Notes: a model not told the origin generated them from the sequence alone. A stretch of 64,000 nucleotides of DNA from Cognatazoarcus halotolerans (GCF_009800965.1 NZ_WUAF01000006.1:62001-126000); one strand, 5' to 3'. Numbered from the stretch's first letter, positions 16,899-27,493 are shown. Numbers and translations are program-made.

Positions 16899-17369
16899 AT
16901 GAGTCGACAGATGAATACGAAACGACATTCTCCCGGCTTGCAGGCTGGAACGACGCTGATCGAGGTGCTCGTCGCCGTCGTCGTGCTTTCCATCGGCTTG
17001 CTCGGCATTGCCGGCCTGCAACTCTCCGCACTGCGAAATACCCAGGGTGCCTACGAGCGCAGTGCCGCCGTCATCCTTGCGAACTCGCTCGCCGAACGCA
17101 TGGCGGCCGATCGTCTTCAGGCGATCGCAGGCGCCTACAACATGGCGATGGGGGCAGGGGGCTGTGCGGGGCCTGGCGCCGGCACGCTGGCGGCCACCAA
17201 TCTCACCGACTGGTCCGCGGAGATCAAGCAGATGCTCGGGGAGACCGGTTGTGGTGGGGTGAACTGCGCCGCCGGACTGTGTGTGGTGTCGATTCGATGG
17301 ACGGATCGCGGTGGCGAAGCACGATCCGACATGGCGACGCAGATGTCCGTGGAGGTAAGGCTGCAATGA
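16899..17369 (+). CDS. pilV: Type IV pilus minor pilin PilV
   Basis: 156 residues from ATG 16899, 4 bp after the fimT stop; ATG 16911 is an alternative. The prepilin signal reads GLQAGTTLIEVLVAVVVLSI, with cleavage after Gly and Glu at +5, followed by GLLGIAGLQLSALRNTQGAY, which is typical of PilV. Four cysteines occur in the C-terminal part. It acts with PilW, PilX and FimT in the pilus tip-priming complex. Its stop overlaps the pilW start (ATGA). Confidence 0.92.
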   Translation: MSRQMNTKRHSPGLQAGTTLIEVLVAVVVLSIGLLGIAGLQLSALRNTQGAYERSAAVILANSLAERMAADRLQAIAGAYNMAMGAGGCAGPGAGTLAATNLTDWSAEIKQMLGETGCGGVNCAAGLCVVSIRWTDRGGEARSDMATQMSVEVRLQ

Positions 17370-18382
17370 TCACCGATCGCTACCGGATGCGTGGTCTGTC
17401 GCTCATCGAGTTGATGATCGCGATGACGCTCGGTCTGCTCATCATGGCCGGTGTGGCCAGCATCTTTTCCGCCAATACGCAGATCAATCGCTCTTCCCTG
17501 AACGTTTCCCGGTTACAGGAGTCGGCCCGCACGGTTTTCGAGATGATCGGCCGCGACCTGCGCGAATCAGGCGTGAACGGCTGTGGCCGGATCGCGGCGG
17601 ACAGCGTGCATAACGTGCTCAACGGTGCGGGCACTGCCGCGCTGTGGTGGGCAAACTGGAGCGGCGGCCTGATCGGGTATGAGGCAGGTACGGTGCTGGC
17701 GGGCATTCCGATCGGCGCCGGGGTTGGAGGCCGCGTTGCAACCTCGGACGTGGTGCATTCCATGCACGGCTCGCCGACCGTCTTTCAGGTGGTGAACCAC
17801 AACATCGCAGGTGCGCCGCCGGTAATCAACCTGGGCGGACCGGGGCTCAATACGGTGCAGACCGGCGATATCGCCATCGTTTGCGACTTTCTGATGGCGT
17901 CCATCTTCCAGGTCACCGACAACCGTGCCGGAACCGGTAATGGCCTGGCACATGCCACGGGCGGTGGTTTCGTACCGGGCAACGCAAGTGTTGGCCTCGG
18001 TGGCAGCGGAGTGGCCTACGCTTATCCGCCGAACGCGAACGCCATGGTTCTCGAATCCTCCACGTGGTATGTGGGCAACAACGACCGGCCCGATAGCGGT
18101 GGGCGGTCGCTCTTTCGCGCGGTTTCGAGAAACGCCGGCGGTGCGACAGCACCCGTTGCCGAAGAGGTCGTGGAAGGCGTGACCGACCTGCAGGTCCAGT
18201 ACCTGCTGAACAATGCCTACGTCAATGCCGCCGCGGTACCGGCCAATGGCTGGGAGCGGGTGACAGCGGTCAGGGTCCAGATCACCTTGCAAGGGCTGGA
18301 GCAGGAGCGCGACGCCGCGGGCGCGCTGACCCGGGTGACGCGGCAATTTACGCAGGTGATCGCGCTCAGGAACAAGGTATGA
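17366..18382 (+). CDS. pilW: Type IV pilus minor pilin PilW
   Basis: 338 residues from ATG 17366, with GGAGG 10 bp upstream inside pilV. The prepilin signal MRGLSLIELMIAMTLGLLIM has cleavage after Gly and Glu at +5. SARTVFEMIGRDLRESGVNGCG follows, as in PilW proteins. The large C-terminal domain, rich in Gly, Ala and Asn, is expected outside the cell. The 4-bp overlaps with pilV and pilX indicate coupled translation. Confidence 0.93.
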   Translation: MITDRYRMRGLSLIELMIAMTLGLLIMAGVASIFSANTQINRSSLNVSRLQESARTVFEMIGRDLRESGVNGCGRIAADSVHNVLNGAGTAALWWANWSGGLIGYEAGTVLAGIPIGAGVGGRVATSDVVHSMHGSPTVFQVVNHNIAGAPPVINLGGPGLNTVQTGDIAIVCDFLMASIFQVTDNRAGTGNGLAHATGGGFVPGNASVGLGGSGVAYAYPPNANAMVLESSTWYVGNNDRPDSGGRSLFRAVSRNAGGATAPVAEEVVEGVTDLQVQYLLNNAYVNAAAVPANGWERVTAVRVQITLQGLEQERDAAGALTRVTRQFTQVIALRNKV

Positions 18383-18918
18383 AGGCGATGAATTTCAGCC
18401 AATTTCCGGATCGGCAACGTGGCACCACGCTGATCGTTGCGCTGCTGCTGCTCGTGGCGATGATGCTGATCAGTCTTGCCGGCATTCGTGGATCGGGGCT
18501 CGAGGAGCGCATGGGGGCGAACCTCTACGACCGGCAGCTTGCCTTCCAGGCAGCGGAGTCGGCCCTGCGAGAGGGTGAGACGACCTTGCTTGCAGCGCTG
18601 GGGACGGTGTCGCCGGAGATGATTCCCACACTCTTCAACGGCACCAATGGCCGCTATCCGCAGCCCGATCCGAGCCTGGAGCCGCGGTGGACCGCGGCTG
18701 CCACCGTATGGCGCAACGCCACGACGGTGGCCACCGGACCCCGCAGAGTCACACCGCAATACATCATTGAATACATGGGCGAGTGGCCCAACGATCTGAG
18801 CTGTCAGGCGGACCCCAACGCGATTATCTGCTACGAGCCCCGCTACCGGATCACGGCCCGTAACAGACCTGATGCAGACGGTGCAGTCGTGATGCTGCAA
18901 TCAACGTTTCGCCGCTGA
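18379..18918 (+). CDS. pilX: Type IV pilus assembly protein PilX
   Basis: 179 residues. The N terminus (QRGTTLIVALLLLVAMMLIS, then LEERMGANLYDRQLAFQAAESALREGE) is the PilX N-terminal domain. As usual for PilX, the position that is Glu5 in major pilins is not acidic here (TTLIV). PilX joins the minor-pilin complex. It overlaps pilW by 4 bp and is followed by pilY1 after 15 bp. Confidence 0.93.
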   Translation: MKAMNFSQFPDRQRGTTLIVALLLLVAMMLISLAGIRGSGLEERMGANLYDRQLAFQAAESALREGETTLLAALGTVSPEMIPTLFNGTNGRYPQPDPSLEPRWTAAATVWRNATTVATGPRRVTPQYIIEYMGEWPNDLSCQADPNAIICYEPRYRITARNRPDADGAVVMLQSTFRR

Positions 18919-18933
18919 GATAGAGGTGACGGC

Positions 18934-21900
18934 ATGAGCAATTCCAGACCGAATTTGATCCAATCCCGTTTTCGCATGCGTGCGATCCCGCTGGCGACGA
19001 CGCTGTTGCTCGCTGCGGGCGGCGCAGGCGCAGGCGTCGATATCTCGACTTCACCATTGTTGACAGGGTCTGCGGTGGCGCCGAACGTGATGTTCGTGCT
19101 CGACGACTCGGGCTCCATGCAGTGGGAGGTCATGCCCGACGACATTCTGTACGCCTACTACCTCTTTCCACGTCCGTCCTCGGTTTATGGCGCTTCCGTC
19201 TACGACAACTTCGTTCCCAATTTCAGTGACAGTGACTGGGTGAACGTTTATCTCCGGTCATCCACAAACAACTCGGTGTTCTACGACCCCCTGGTCGTAT
19301 ACACGCCCTGGGCGGGCTACGACGGATCGGCGACGACCAGCTACGGCAATGTTTCGCCGACGAGTGCTCCCTACAACCCTGTGCGGGCATCCGCCGGTAC
19401 CCTGAACCTCACCGTGAGCCAGTCGATGTATGCGAACTGGGTTTCGGCGAGCGGATGGGGGTCCTGCAGCGGCTACCAGTGGTGCAACAATATCTGGCCG
19501 GCGACCTTCTACGTGTACAAGGGCTCGGGTTCGACGACGAGCACGACTAGCTACGTCCGCTATCAGCTCCGGGGCAGTCGGGGTTATCGCAAGGATCTCT
19601 CCACCGGCACGGAAGTGGAAGTGACCTCATTCACCTGGGGCGGGCGGACCAGGACCGTGGCCCAGGAACTGCAGAACTTTGCCAACTGGTTCTCGTACTA
19701 TCGATCCAGGGTTCTTGCCGCAAGGGGAGGAGCGAGCAATGCGTTCGCGCAGATGGGGAACAATTACCGCGTCGGATTCGCCACCATCAACGGACGGGGG
19801 GATTCGAAAGTCTTCTACATTCCCACGACGGGTGTCTTCGAGGGCGAGAACCGCCGTCAATGGTTCCAGAGTCTTCTCGAGACGGCGATCGATACCAATG
19901 GCACACCGCTGCGCACCGCCTTGAAATGGGTCGGGGAGTACTATTCCGGCAACACTGGTCCTGATCCGTGGTTACCGAATCCGAAGGTGAGTTGCCGGCA
20001 GAGTTTCACGATTCTCACCACGGATGGCTATTACAACGACGGCTCTCCGGGGATAGGCAACTCCGACAATACTGCTGGTTCGACCATCACCGCGTCCGAT
20101 GGGACCACGAAGTATAAATATGCGCCGGCGAAACCCTATCAGGATGGCTGGAGCGATACGCTTGGTGATATCGCAATGGAGTACTGGAAGAAGGATCTCC
20201 AGACTTCGGCCGAGATGGTCAATAACGTCCCGGCATCGACCGCCGACCCCGCCTTCTGGCAACACATGGTCACCTTCGGACTATCGATCGGTGTTCAGGG
20301 TACGCTGGATCCTTCCACAGATCTGCCGGCGTTGCAGTCGGGCACCAAAAGCTGGCCGAATCCGTCGAGCAACGCAGCGAAAATCGATGATCTCTGGCAC
20401 GCCGCCGTTAACAGCCGTGGGACTTTCGTCGCCGCGAAGAATCCAAAGGATTTTGCGGACGGCCTGCGAAAAGCGCTCTTCACGATTGGTGAACGGGTTG
20501 CGTCGGCGTCGAGCGTGTCCGGTAACTCAACCCTCGTCAGCAGTGATTCGCTGATCTTCCAGGGAAAGTTCTTCAGCGGCAAATGGACCGGTGACGTGGT
20601 TGCCTTTGGCTTCAATGCGGATGGCACGCTTTCATCCACCGAAACATGGAAGGCCTCGGAGCAACTGCCCGCCGCTGCGTCCCGCAACATCTACACCTGG
20701 AACGGCACTGCGGCAACGGCTTTCAGCGGTTCGACGATCGCGAGTCTTGTCGGTTCGATCGATCTGCTCAACTATATCCGTGGTGACACCTCGGAAGAGG
20801 AGGGGAACGGAGGCGCTTTCAGGACCCGGTCGTCGAGGCTAGGCGATATCGTGAACTCGTCCCCCGTATTTGTCGGCAAGCCTGCCAACCGCGGCTACGA
20901 ACGCTATGCGTGGGCCGGCGCATCGAGCTATCAGGCTTTCCGAGAGGCCAAGGCCGCCCGCAAGCAGATGGTTTATGTGGGCGCCAACGATGGCATGTTG
21001 CATGCATTCGAGGCGAAGACAGGCAAGGAAACCTTCGCTTATATCCCGTCGGAACTCCTGTCGAGCCTCAAGAATCTCGCCGATCCGAAGTATGTGCATC
21101 GTTTCTATGTTGACGGAGAGGTGCAGGTTGCCGATGTCTATGTCGGCGGCGCCTGGAAGAGCGTTCTGTTCGGTGTGACGGGGCGGGGCGGGAAGTCGAT
21201 GTTCGCGATTGACGTTACCGATCCGACCAGCCTCGGTGCAGGCAGCGTGATGTGGGAGTTCAGCGATGCCTCCATGGGTAACGTGCTGTCGAAGCCGACC
21301 ATCCTGCGGCTCAACAACGGCAAATGGGTTGTGGCGGTCGGTAATGGCTACAACAGCAGTGGAGACAAGGCGCAGTTGCTGCTGGTGGATATCGAAACCG
21401 GGACCCTGACGAAGGCGATCGACACGGGTGTGGGCGGCTCCAACGGACTGGCCGGCGTCGGTAGTCTCGATAGCAACTTTGATGGTAATGCCGATTATCT
21501 CTATGCCGGCGACATTCTTGGCAATCTGTGGAAATTCGATGCGAGCAGTTCGTCGTCGGGGAGCTGGAAAGTCGGGTATTCGAAGTCGCCGCTTTTCTCT
21601 GCGGTGAATGCGTCCGGCCAGATTCAGCCGATCACGGCCACTCCGACCCTCGGCATCCATCCGGGGACGTTCGAACCATGGGTGTTTTTCGGAACCGGAA
21701 AATACATCTCCAGTGGCGACCCGTCGACCACGCAGGTGCAGTCATGGTATGGCCTGCGGGATGTCGCGACCATTTCCGGGCGCAGCAAGCTTGTCGAGAG
21801 AAAGATCGTCGCCGAGGGGAGTGACGCGCTCGGCCCGTATCGCCTCATGTCGCGCCAAGGGGACACCGTCGGGGGGGAATCGCTGCTCGATTCGACGGGA

Positions 21901-22365
21901 AAATTCGTGAAGAGCGGATGGTACGTGGACCTCAAGTCGCCCGGCACTACGGGCACTGGCGAGCGGATGTTCAGTGCCAACTGGTGGGTCGATGGCCTGT
22001 TGTTCGGTTCGTCGCTGATTCCTTCGGGCGACGCCTGTTCCTCGGGGGCGACCGGGTGGGTGATGGCGATGGATCCGTGGAGCGGCGGTCGGCCCGAAGA
22101 GAATGTCTTCGACAACAGCAAGGACGGAAAACTTGATGCGTCCGATCTCAATACGGTCGGCGATCCGACGGCATTTGGCGGAAACAGCGCAATCGGCCGT
22201 AATGGTTGGCAGATCGGGAATGGAACACAACTCTATGGTCAGGCGACCGGAACCGGCTCGGTGAAAACGACCGGAAGTGATGCCGCGGGCAAGAGCAGTG
22301 AAGGCCCGGAGCAGTTTCTCGCAAAACGTGGCCGACTTTCGTGGCGCGAATTCCTGAGGGATTGA
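18934..22365 (+). CDS. pilY1: PilY1-type pilus-tip adhesin / calcium-binding protein
   Basis: 1143 residues, with a GAGGTG site 5 bp upstream. A signal peptide ends near residue 33. A von Willebrand A-like N-terminal region carries the metal-binding MIDAS triad Asp57-x-Ser59-x-Ser61 in VLDDSGSM. The C-terminal PilY1 beta-propeller (from about residue 620) contains the calcium loop DSNFDGNAD at residues 846-854, equivalent to the loop that controls pilus retraction in Pseudomonas PilY1. A second EF-hand-like loop, DNSKDGKLD, lies at 1060-1068 near the C terminus. PilY1 sits at the pilus tip and controls extension, retraction and adhesion. Length is normal for the family. Confidence 0.95.
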   Translation: MSNSRPNLIQSRFRMRAIPLATTLLLAAGGAGAGVDISTSPLLTGSAVAPNVMFVLDDSGSMQWEVMPDDILYAYYLFPRPSSVYGASVYDNFVPNFSDSDWVNVYLRSSTNNSVFYDPLVVYTPWAGYDGSATTSYGNVSPTSAPYNPVRASAGTLNLTVSQSMYANWVSASGWGSCSGYQWCNNIWPATFYVYKGSGSTTSTTSYVRYQLRGSRGYRKDLSTGTEVEVTSFTWGGRTRTVAQELQNFANWFSYYRSRVLAARGGASNAFAQMGNNYRVGFATINGRGDSKVFYIPTTGVFEGENRRQWFQSLLETAIDTNGTPLRTALKWVGEYYSGNTGPDPWLPNPKVSCRQSFTILTTDGYYNDGSPGIGNSDNTAGSTITASDGTTKYKYAPAKPYQDGWSDTLGDIAMEYWKKDLQTSAEMVNNVPASTADPAFWQHMVTFGLSIGVQGTLDPSTDLPALQSGTKSWPNPSSNAAKIDDLWHAAVNSRGTFVAAKNPKDFADGLRKALFTIGERVASASSVSGNSTLVSSDSLIFQGKFFSGKWTGDVVAFGFNADGTLSSTETWKASEQLPAAASRNIYTWNGTAATAFSGSTIASLVGSIDLLNYIRGDTSEEEGNGGAFRTRSSRLGDIVNSSPVFVGKPANRGYERYAWAGASSYQAFREAKAARKQMVYVGANDGMLHAFEAKTGKETFAYIPSELLSSLKNLADPKYVHRFYVDGEVQVADVYVGGAWKSVLFGVTGRGGKSMFAIDVTDPTSLGAGSVMWEFSDASMGNVLSKPTILRLNNGKWVVAVGNGYNSSGDKAQLLLVDIETGTLTKAIDTGVGGSNGLAGVGSLDSNFDGNADYLYAGDILGNLWKFDASSSSSGSWKVGYSKSPLFSAVNASGQIQPITATPTLGIHPGTFEPWVFFGTGKYISSGDPSTTQVQSWYGLRDVATISGRSKLVERKIVAEGSDALGPYRLMSRQGDTVGGESLLDSTGKFVKSGWYVDLKSPGTTGTGERMFSANWWVDGLLFGSSLIPSGDACSSGATGWVMAMDPWSGGRPEENVFDNSKDGKLDASDLNTVGDPTAFGGNSAIGRNGWQIGNGTQLYGQATGTGSVKTTGSDAAGKSSEGPEQFLAKRGRLSWREFLRD

Positions 22366-22367
22366 AC

Positions 22368-22694
22368 ATGAAGATCAACGCGTGTGTGATGGCGATGGGA
22401 TTGCTGATGGGGTTTGGCACGGTGGCGGTTGCCCAGAGTCCCCAAGGGTTTCTGTTGAGTAACTATGAGCGTCAAGGGGCGGTCAGCAGGGTGGACGCTG
22501 CAACATCCACAGTGTGGATCGACGGGAAACCATACAAGGTGAACGCGCAAGCCCGCCTCTATGTTGGCGTCGGCGCCGACATGAAGGCAGTCGGACGGCT
22601 TTCGGAAGTGCCTGCCGGCGGGATTGCGGGTATCCAGCTGGACCAGAACGGAACCGTCGAAAGCCTGTGGTTCCGATCGAAGGAGCCGAAATGA
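22368..22694 (+). CDS. Small secreted PilY2-like protein
   Basis: 108 residues from ATG 22368, 3 bp after the pilY1 stop, with GGGA upstream. Residues 1-23 form a signal peptide (ending VAVAQ). The mature part (GAVSRVDAATSTVWIDGKPYKVN, then GRLSEVPAGGIAGIQLD) looks like a small beta-fold domain. Its place between pilY1 and pilE matches PilY2 of Pseudomonas, which aids fimbrial assembly, but similarity cannot be scored here. The stop overlaps the pilE start by 4 bp. Confidence 0.75.
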   Translation: MKINACVMAMGLLMGFGTVAVAQSPQGFLLSNYERQGAVSRVDAATSTVWIDGKPYKVNAQARLYVGVGADMKAVGRLSEVPAGGIAGIQLDQNGTVESLWFRSKEPK

Positions 22695-23143
22695 GCCTCA
22701 AAGCCGAAGTCGGGCTCCCCGTGCCGCGTGCTCGCGTGAGGGGAATGACGTTGATCGAACTCATGATCGTGGTGGCGATACTCGGAATCCTCGCCGCGAT
22801 CGCCTACCCGTCCTATACCCAGTATGTGATCGATTCGAGACGCGGCCTCGCGCAAGGCTGTGTCATGGAGAACGCTCAGTTCCTCGAGCGCAATTACACG
22901 CTCAACATGAGTTATGTGGTGGCGTTGCCTCCGGCGTTGCAATGCGTGACCGATCTGAGAGGTTTCTACGTTTTCGCTTTCGGGGCGGGCGAGCCGACAG
23001 CGAGTACTTATTCGCTGGAGGCGCGGCCTCAGGGGGTGCAGGCATCGGGTGACAAGAAATGTGGCTGCACGCTTACGTACAATCAACAGGCGTCGAAAGG
23101 TGTCGGTGGCGGATGCAGCAAATCCGTCAGTTCATGCTGGTAG
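22691..23143 (+). CDS. pilE: PilE-like type IV minor pilin
   Basis: 150 residues from ATG 22691, with GGAG 5 bp upstream inside the preceding gene. The prepilin signal VRGMTLIELMIVVAILGILAAIAYPSY has cleavage after Gly, Met at +1 and Glu at +5 (given as the pattern G-M-T-L-I-E). The C-terminal part is cysteine-rich (KKCGCTLTY and GGCSKSVSSCW), suggesting two or three disulfides. It closes the pilus operon and is followed by an intrinsic terminator. It resembles the minor pilin PilE of Pseudomonas rather than a major pilin. Confidence 0.92.
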   Translation: MSLKAEVGLPVPRARVRGMTLIELMIVVAILGILAAIAYPSYTQYVIDSRRGLAQGCVMENAQFLERNYTLNMSYVVALPPALQCVTDLRGFYVFAFGAGEPTASTYSLEARPQGVQASGDKKCGCTLTYNQQASKGVGGGCSKSVSSCW

Positions 23144-23188
23144 CCCGCTTCCCTCTGTCGTCGGCGAGAAAGCGTCGGAGAAAATGAA

Positions 23189-23213
23189 AAACGCCCCGCA
23201 TTGCGGGGCGTTT
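23189..23213. terminator. Bidirectional intrinsic terminator between pilE and dctP
   Basis: An 11-bp stem, AAACGCCCCGC paired with GCGGGGCGTTT, and a 3-base loop. T-rich sequence follows on both strands (TTTGTTTG on plus; TTTTTCATTTT on minus). It lies between the convergent pilE and TRAP binding-protein genes. Confidence 0.92.
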
Positions 23214-23254
23214 GTTTGCATGGTGAAGCTAAGGAATACCGTTCAGGACGGGAC

Positions 23255-24409
<1,155 letters not shown>

Positions 24410-24498
24410 CTAGCTATTGGGGTTTTCCCAATCACTCGTTTGAAATATGTGGTGCAAACCATCTGCCCGTCCCGACGTGCCGCGGACGGTGACGTGCA

Positions 24499-25839
24499 TC
24501 AGCTGCCCGCGAGTTTCATTCTCTCGATGAGGATCGAGCCGGTCTGTTTGGATCCGCGCGAAAACACGTCGTTGCCTGACTCGACGATGCCCCTGAACAT
24601 CTCTGCGAGGTTGCCGGCAACGGTAATCTCTTCCACCGGGTGGACGATCTTGCCCTTTTCGACCCAGAAACCTGCCGCGCCGCGCGAATAGTCGCCGGTT
24701 ACGTAGTTCACCCCATGGCCGAGGACCTCGGTAAGAAGCAGGCCGCGATCCATCAGTTTGAGCATTCCGTCGAAATCGCGATTGCCGGGCTCGAGCATCA
24801 GGTTGTGCGCCCCACCCGCGTTCCCGGTGGTGGCCATGCCGAGCTTGCGCGCGGAATAGCAACCGAGGAAATAACCCTGCAACACGCCGCCGTCGACCAC
24901 GTCGCGATCATGGGTGGCAACGCCGTCGTCATCGAATGGTGTGGAGCCGAAGGCCTTCGGCAGGTGGGGGCGCTCGAGGATCCGTACTTGTGGCGAGAAG
25001 ATCTGCTTGCCAAGACTGTCCAGCAGAAAGGATGACTTGCGGTAGAGCGCGCCGCCGCTTGTCGCCGATACGAAATTGCCGAGCAGCGATGCCGCCAGCG
25101 GCGCTTCGAAAAGCACCGGGACCTCGCAGGTCCTGATCTTGCGCGACCCGAGTCTGGCCTCGGCACGTTGCGCTGCCATGCGACCGATTTCCTCGGCCGA
25201 CATCAGGTCCGCAGGGTCGCGTCGACTGTCGTACCAGTCATCGCGCTGCATGCCGTCGCCTTCGCCGGCAATCACCGAGCAGGAGATCGAATGACGCGAT
25301 GTGGCGAAGCCGCCGACAAAGCCAAGGCTGTTGGCCGAGACGAAATGCGATTGCTGGGTGGAGGTGCTGGCACCTTCGGAATTGGTGATCCTGTCGCTGG
25401 TGTCGAACGCGGCCTGCTCGCAGCTTTTCGCCAGTCCGATCGCGGCTTCCACGTCGAGCTGCCAGGGATGGAACAGATCGAGGTCCGGAAATTCGGTGGC
25501 CAGCAGCTCCTTTTCGGCCAGTGCGGCGCAGGGGTCGGGGGCGGTGAATCTGGCGATCGACAGTGCGGCTTCGACGGTGGCCTTGATCGCGGTGGGCGAG
25601 AAGTCGGAACTCGACGCGTAGCCGCGTTGCTGTCCGACGTAGACACTGACGCCGATCCCCTTGTCGCGGTTGTATTCGATGGTGTCGACCTCGCCCTTGC
25701 GTACCGATACGGTCTGGCCGAATCCTTCGGAGACGTCGGTCTCGCAGGCGGATGCGCCCCGCTCTCGGGCAAACTTCAGAATGTCGCTGGCAATCTCGCG
25801 CAAGGTGTCGTGGTCGAAGCTGAAACCTTTGTCTGACAT
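24499..25839 (-). CDS. pmbA: Metalloprotease PmbA (TldE)
   Basis: 446 residues, normal length. Typical PmbA segments are present: VSVRKGEVDTIEYNRDKGIG near the N terminus, DRITNSEGAS, FDDDGVATHDRDVVDGGVL and TEVLGHGVNYVTGDYSRGAAG. PmbA/TldE pairs with TldD to form a peptidase that matures peptides such as microcin B17 and degrades CcdA; TldE itself lacks the zinc site. tldD is not in the window. It diverges from darP with 65 bp between the starts, a common betaproteobacterial arrangement. Confidence 0.96.
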   Translation of the reverse strand: MSDKGFSFDHDTLREIASDILKFARERGASACETDVSEGFGQTVSVRKGEVDTIEYNRDKGIGVSVYVGQQRGYASSSDFSPTAIKATVEAALSIARFTAPDPCAALAEKELLATEFPDLDLFHPWQLDVEAAIGLAKSCEQAAFDTSDRITNSEGASTSTQQSHFVSANSLGFVGGFATSRHSISCSVIAGEGDGMQRDDWYDSRRDPADLMSAEEIGRMAAQRAEARLGSRKIRTCEVPVLFEAPLAASLLGNFVSATSGGALYRKSSFLLDSLGKQIFSPQVRILERPHLPKAFGSTPFDDDGVATHDRDVVDGGVLQGYFLGCYSARKLGMATTGNAGGAHNLMLEPGNRDFDGMLKLMDRGLLLTEVLGHGVNYVTGDYSRGAAGFWVEKGKIVHPVEEITVAGNLAEMFRGIVESGNDVFSRGSKQTGSILIERMKLAGS

Positions 25840-25867
25840 GGCATTCGGGCTGGTTGGGGCGAGGGGC

Positions 25868-25873
25868 TATAAT
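25868..25873 (+). promoter_or_regulatory. Candidate -10 element for darP-mog
   Basis: A perfect TATAAT lies 32 bp before the darP start in the 65-bp gap between divergent pmbA and darP. No good -35 is seen at the right distance (TTCGGG at best), so the call rests on the -10 and position alone. Confidence 0.4.
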
Positions 25874-25904
25874 CTTACCCTTTCCACCCAGCAGCCGCTT
25901 CAAC

Positions 25905-26456
25905 ATGGACGATCAAGAGTTTTCCGAAGATCAGTTGCCGAGCAAGACGCGGCGCAAGAAGGAAATGCATGCCTTGCAGGATCTCGGCGAAGCGCTGATC
26001 GCGCTCTCGAAGGAGCAGCTGCGCAGGATGCCCATTCCCGAGGATTTGCTGACGGCCGTGCTCGATGCCCAGCGCTTTACCAGCCACGGTGCCCGCCGCC
26101 GCCAGATGCAGTACGTCGGGCGCTTGATGCGCAACGTGGACCCGCAGCCCATACATGACGCGCTCGATGTGCTGGCCGGTAATTCGCGGCAAGAAACTGC
26201 GCGTCAGCACCGTCTCGAGCGGCTCCGCGAGAAACTCATCGACGACGAAAAGGTGTTGCATGAGATTGCCGAAACCTGGCCCGGCGCGGATCTCCAGCGC
26301 TTGCGGGTGCTGCGGCGCAATGCCATCAAGGAGCGTGAGCAAGGCAAGCCGCCGCGTGCGTTCCGTGAGCTGTTTCGCGAACTGAGGATGCTCGAAAGCG
26401 GCGGCGGCCGCGACGAGTCATGGGACGAGTCGTTTGAGGAGCAGGAAGATGAGTGA
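25905..26456 (+). CDS. darP: Ribosome biogenesis factor DarP (YjgA)
   Basis: 183 residues from ATG 25905; MDDQEFSEDQLPSKTRRKKE is the usual highly charged start of the family. KEQLRRMPIPEDLLTAVLDA and QMQYVGRLMRNVDPQPI are diagnostic segments. The protein binds late 50S assembly intermediates in E. coli. Short, highly charged and free of membrane segments. The mog start overlaps its stop by 8 bp. Confidence 0.95.
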   Translation: MDDQEFSEDQLPSKTRRKKEMHALQDLGEALIALSKEQLRRMPIPEDLLTAVLDAQRFTSHGARRRQMQYVGRLMRNVDPQPIHDALDVLAGNSRQETARQHRLERLREKLIDDEKVLHEIAETWPGADLQRLRVLRRNAIKEREQGKPPRAFRELFRELRMLESGGGRDESWDESFEEQEDE

Positions 26457-27039
26457 GGACGTGCTCAAGCTGGGGCTGGTGTCGGTCAGTGACAGGGCTT
26501 CGGGGGGAGTCTATGAAGACAAGGGACTGCCCGCGCTGCGGGAGTGGATGGGGCATGCCCTGACTTCCCCATGGGTTCCGGTCGAGCGGTTGATTCCGGA
26601 CGACCAGGCCGCCATCGAGCAGACCCTGATAGAGCTATGCGACGTGCAGGGCTGTCAACTGGTCCTGACATCCGGTGGAACCGGTCCCGCACCACGCGAT
26701 CTGACGCCCGAAGCCACCATGGCGGTGGCTGACCGACTCATGCCGGGTTTCGGCGAACAGATGCGGCAGGTATCGCTGCACTTCGTGCCCACTGCGATTC
26801 TCTCGCGGCAGGTCGGGGCGATCCGCGGGCGCAGCCTGATCCTCAACCTTCCGGGGCAACCAAAGTCGATCAAGGAAACGCTGGAGGGCGTGCGCTCGGA
26901 GCAAGGCGAGGTGCTCGTGCCGGGGATCTTCGCGGCGGTGCCGTACTGCATCGATCTGATCGGCGGCCCCTACATTGAGACCGACGAAGCGGTCATCAAG
27001 GTGTTTCGCCCCAAGAGTGCGCTTCGCAACAAAGGCTGA
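26449..27039 (+). CDS. mog: Molybdopterin adenylyltransferase
   Basis: 196 residues from ATG 26449, with GGAG upstream and 8 bp overlap with darP. MoCF-fold signatures: GLVSVSDRASGGVYEDKG at the N terminus, VLTSGGTGPAPRDLTPEA with the catalytic Asp, and LNLPGQPKSIKETL. Mog adenylylates molybdopterin so that MoeA can insert molybdate. The molybdenum enzyme MsrP is encoded 1.2 kb downstream, a plausible user of the cofactor. Confidence 0.95.
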   Translation: MSEDVLKLGLVSVSDRASGGVYEDKGLPALREWMGHALTSPWVPVERLIPDDQAAIEQTLIELCDVQGCQLVLTSGGTGPAPRDLTPEATMAVADRLMPGFGEQMRQVSLHFVPTAILSRQVGAIRGRSLILNLPGQPKSIKETLEGVRSEQGEVLVPGIFAAVPYCIDLIGGPYIETDEAVIKVFRPKSALRNKG

Positions 27040-27154
27040 GCCGTCCTGAAGCGCGGTCGGCACCGTCAGGCCCTGGTGCCCAAGGGACTCTTGATGGAAC
27101 CGCGCCGCGAGCGATCCTGTCCCACCTCCAGAGGTGAAGACGGAGGTGGCTGTC

Positions 27155-27493
27155 ATGCGGACTGCGCTCCTGTTGTTTTTCGTCGTGTTCGCGTTCTATC
27201 TGCCGGTTCACATGTTGCGGCGAGAGCTGGCGGCGCAGCGACGTTCGGACTACTGGCGACGCTGGGGGGCGGTGGTCGTCCGGCCCGCCGCTCTGGAGCT
27301 CAGGGAACAGCTGATTGGCTACTACATGGGCGTGGAGATTTTCGAGCGGATACGCTTCCACCAACTCGATTACCGCTTTTCTCGGATCGGTGGTCCACGC
27401 GAGCGCGAAGCGATCGACGGTGGAGAGTTGTATCTCGAGCCCGGCTTGATCTACCGCCTCGCGGAGGTTGATTGCCGCTCTACTTCGCGATGA
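27155..27493 (+). CDS. Hypothetical protein with N-terminal membrane segment
   Basis: 112 residues from ATG 27155, chosen for GGAGG 8 bp upstream; a GTG at 27134 is less likely. Residues 1-19 (MRTALLLFFVVFAFYLPVH) are one hydrophobic segment; the rest is charged, with Arg-rich stretches (RREL, QRRSDYWRRW). No cysteine-based motif and no recognised family. It overlaps the end of convergent msrQ by 14 bp. Probably an inner-membrane-anchored protein; function unknown. Confidence 0.65.
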   Translation: MRTALLLFFVVFAFYLPVHMLRRELAAQRRSDYWRRWGAVVVRPAALELREQLIGYYMGVEIFERIRFHQLDYRFSRIGGPREREAIDGGELYLEPGLIYRLAEVDCRSTSR

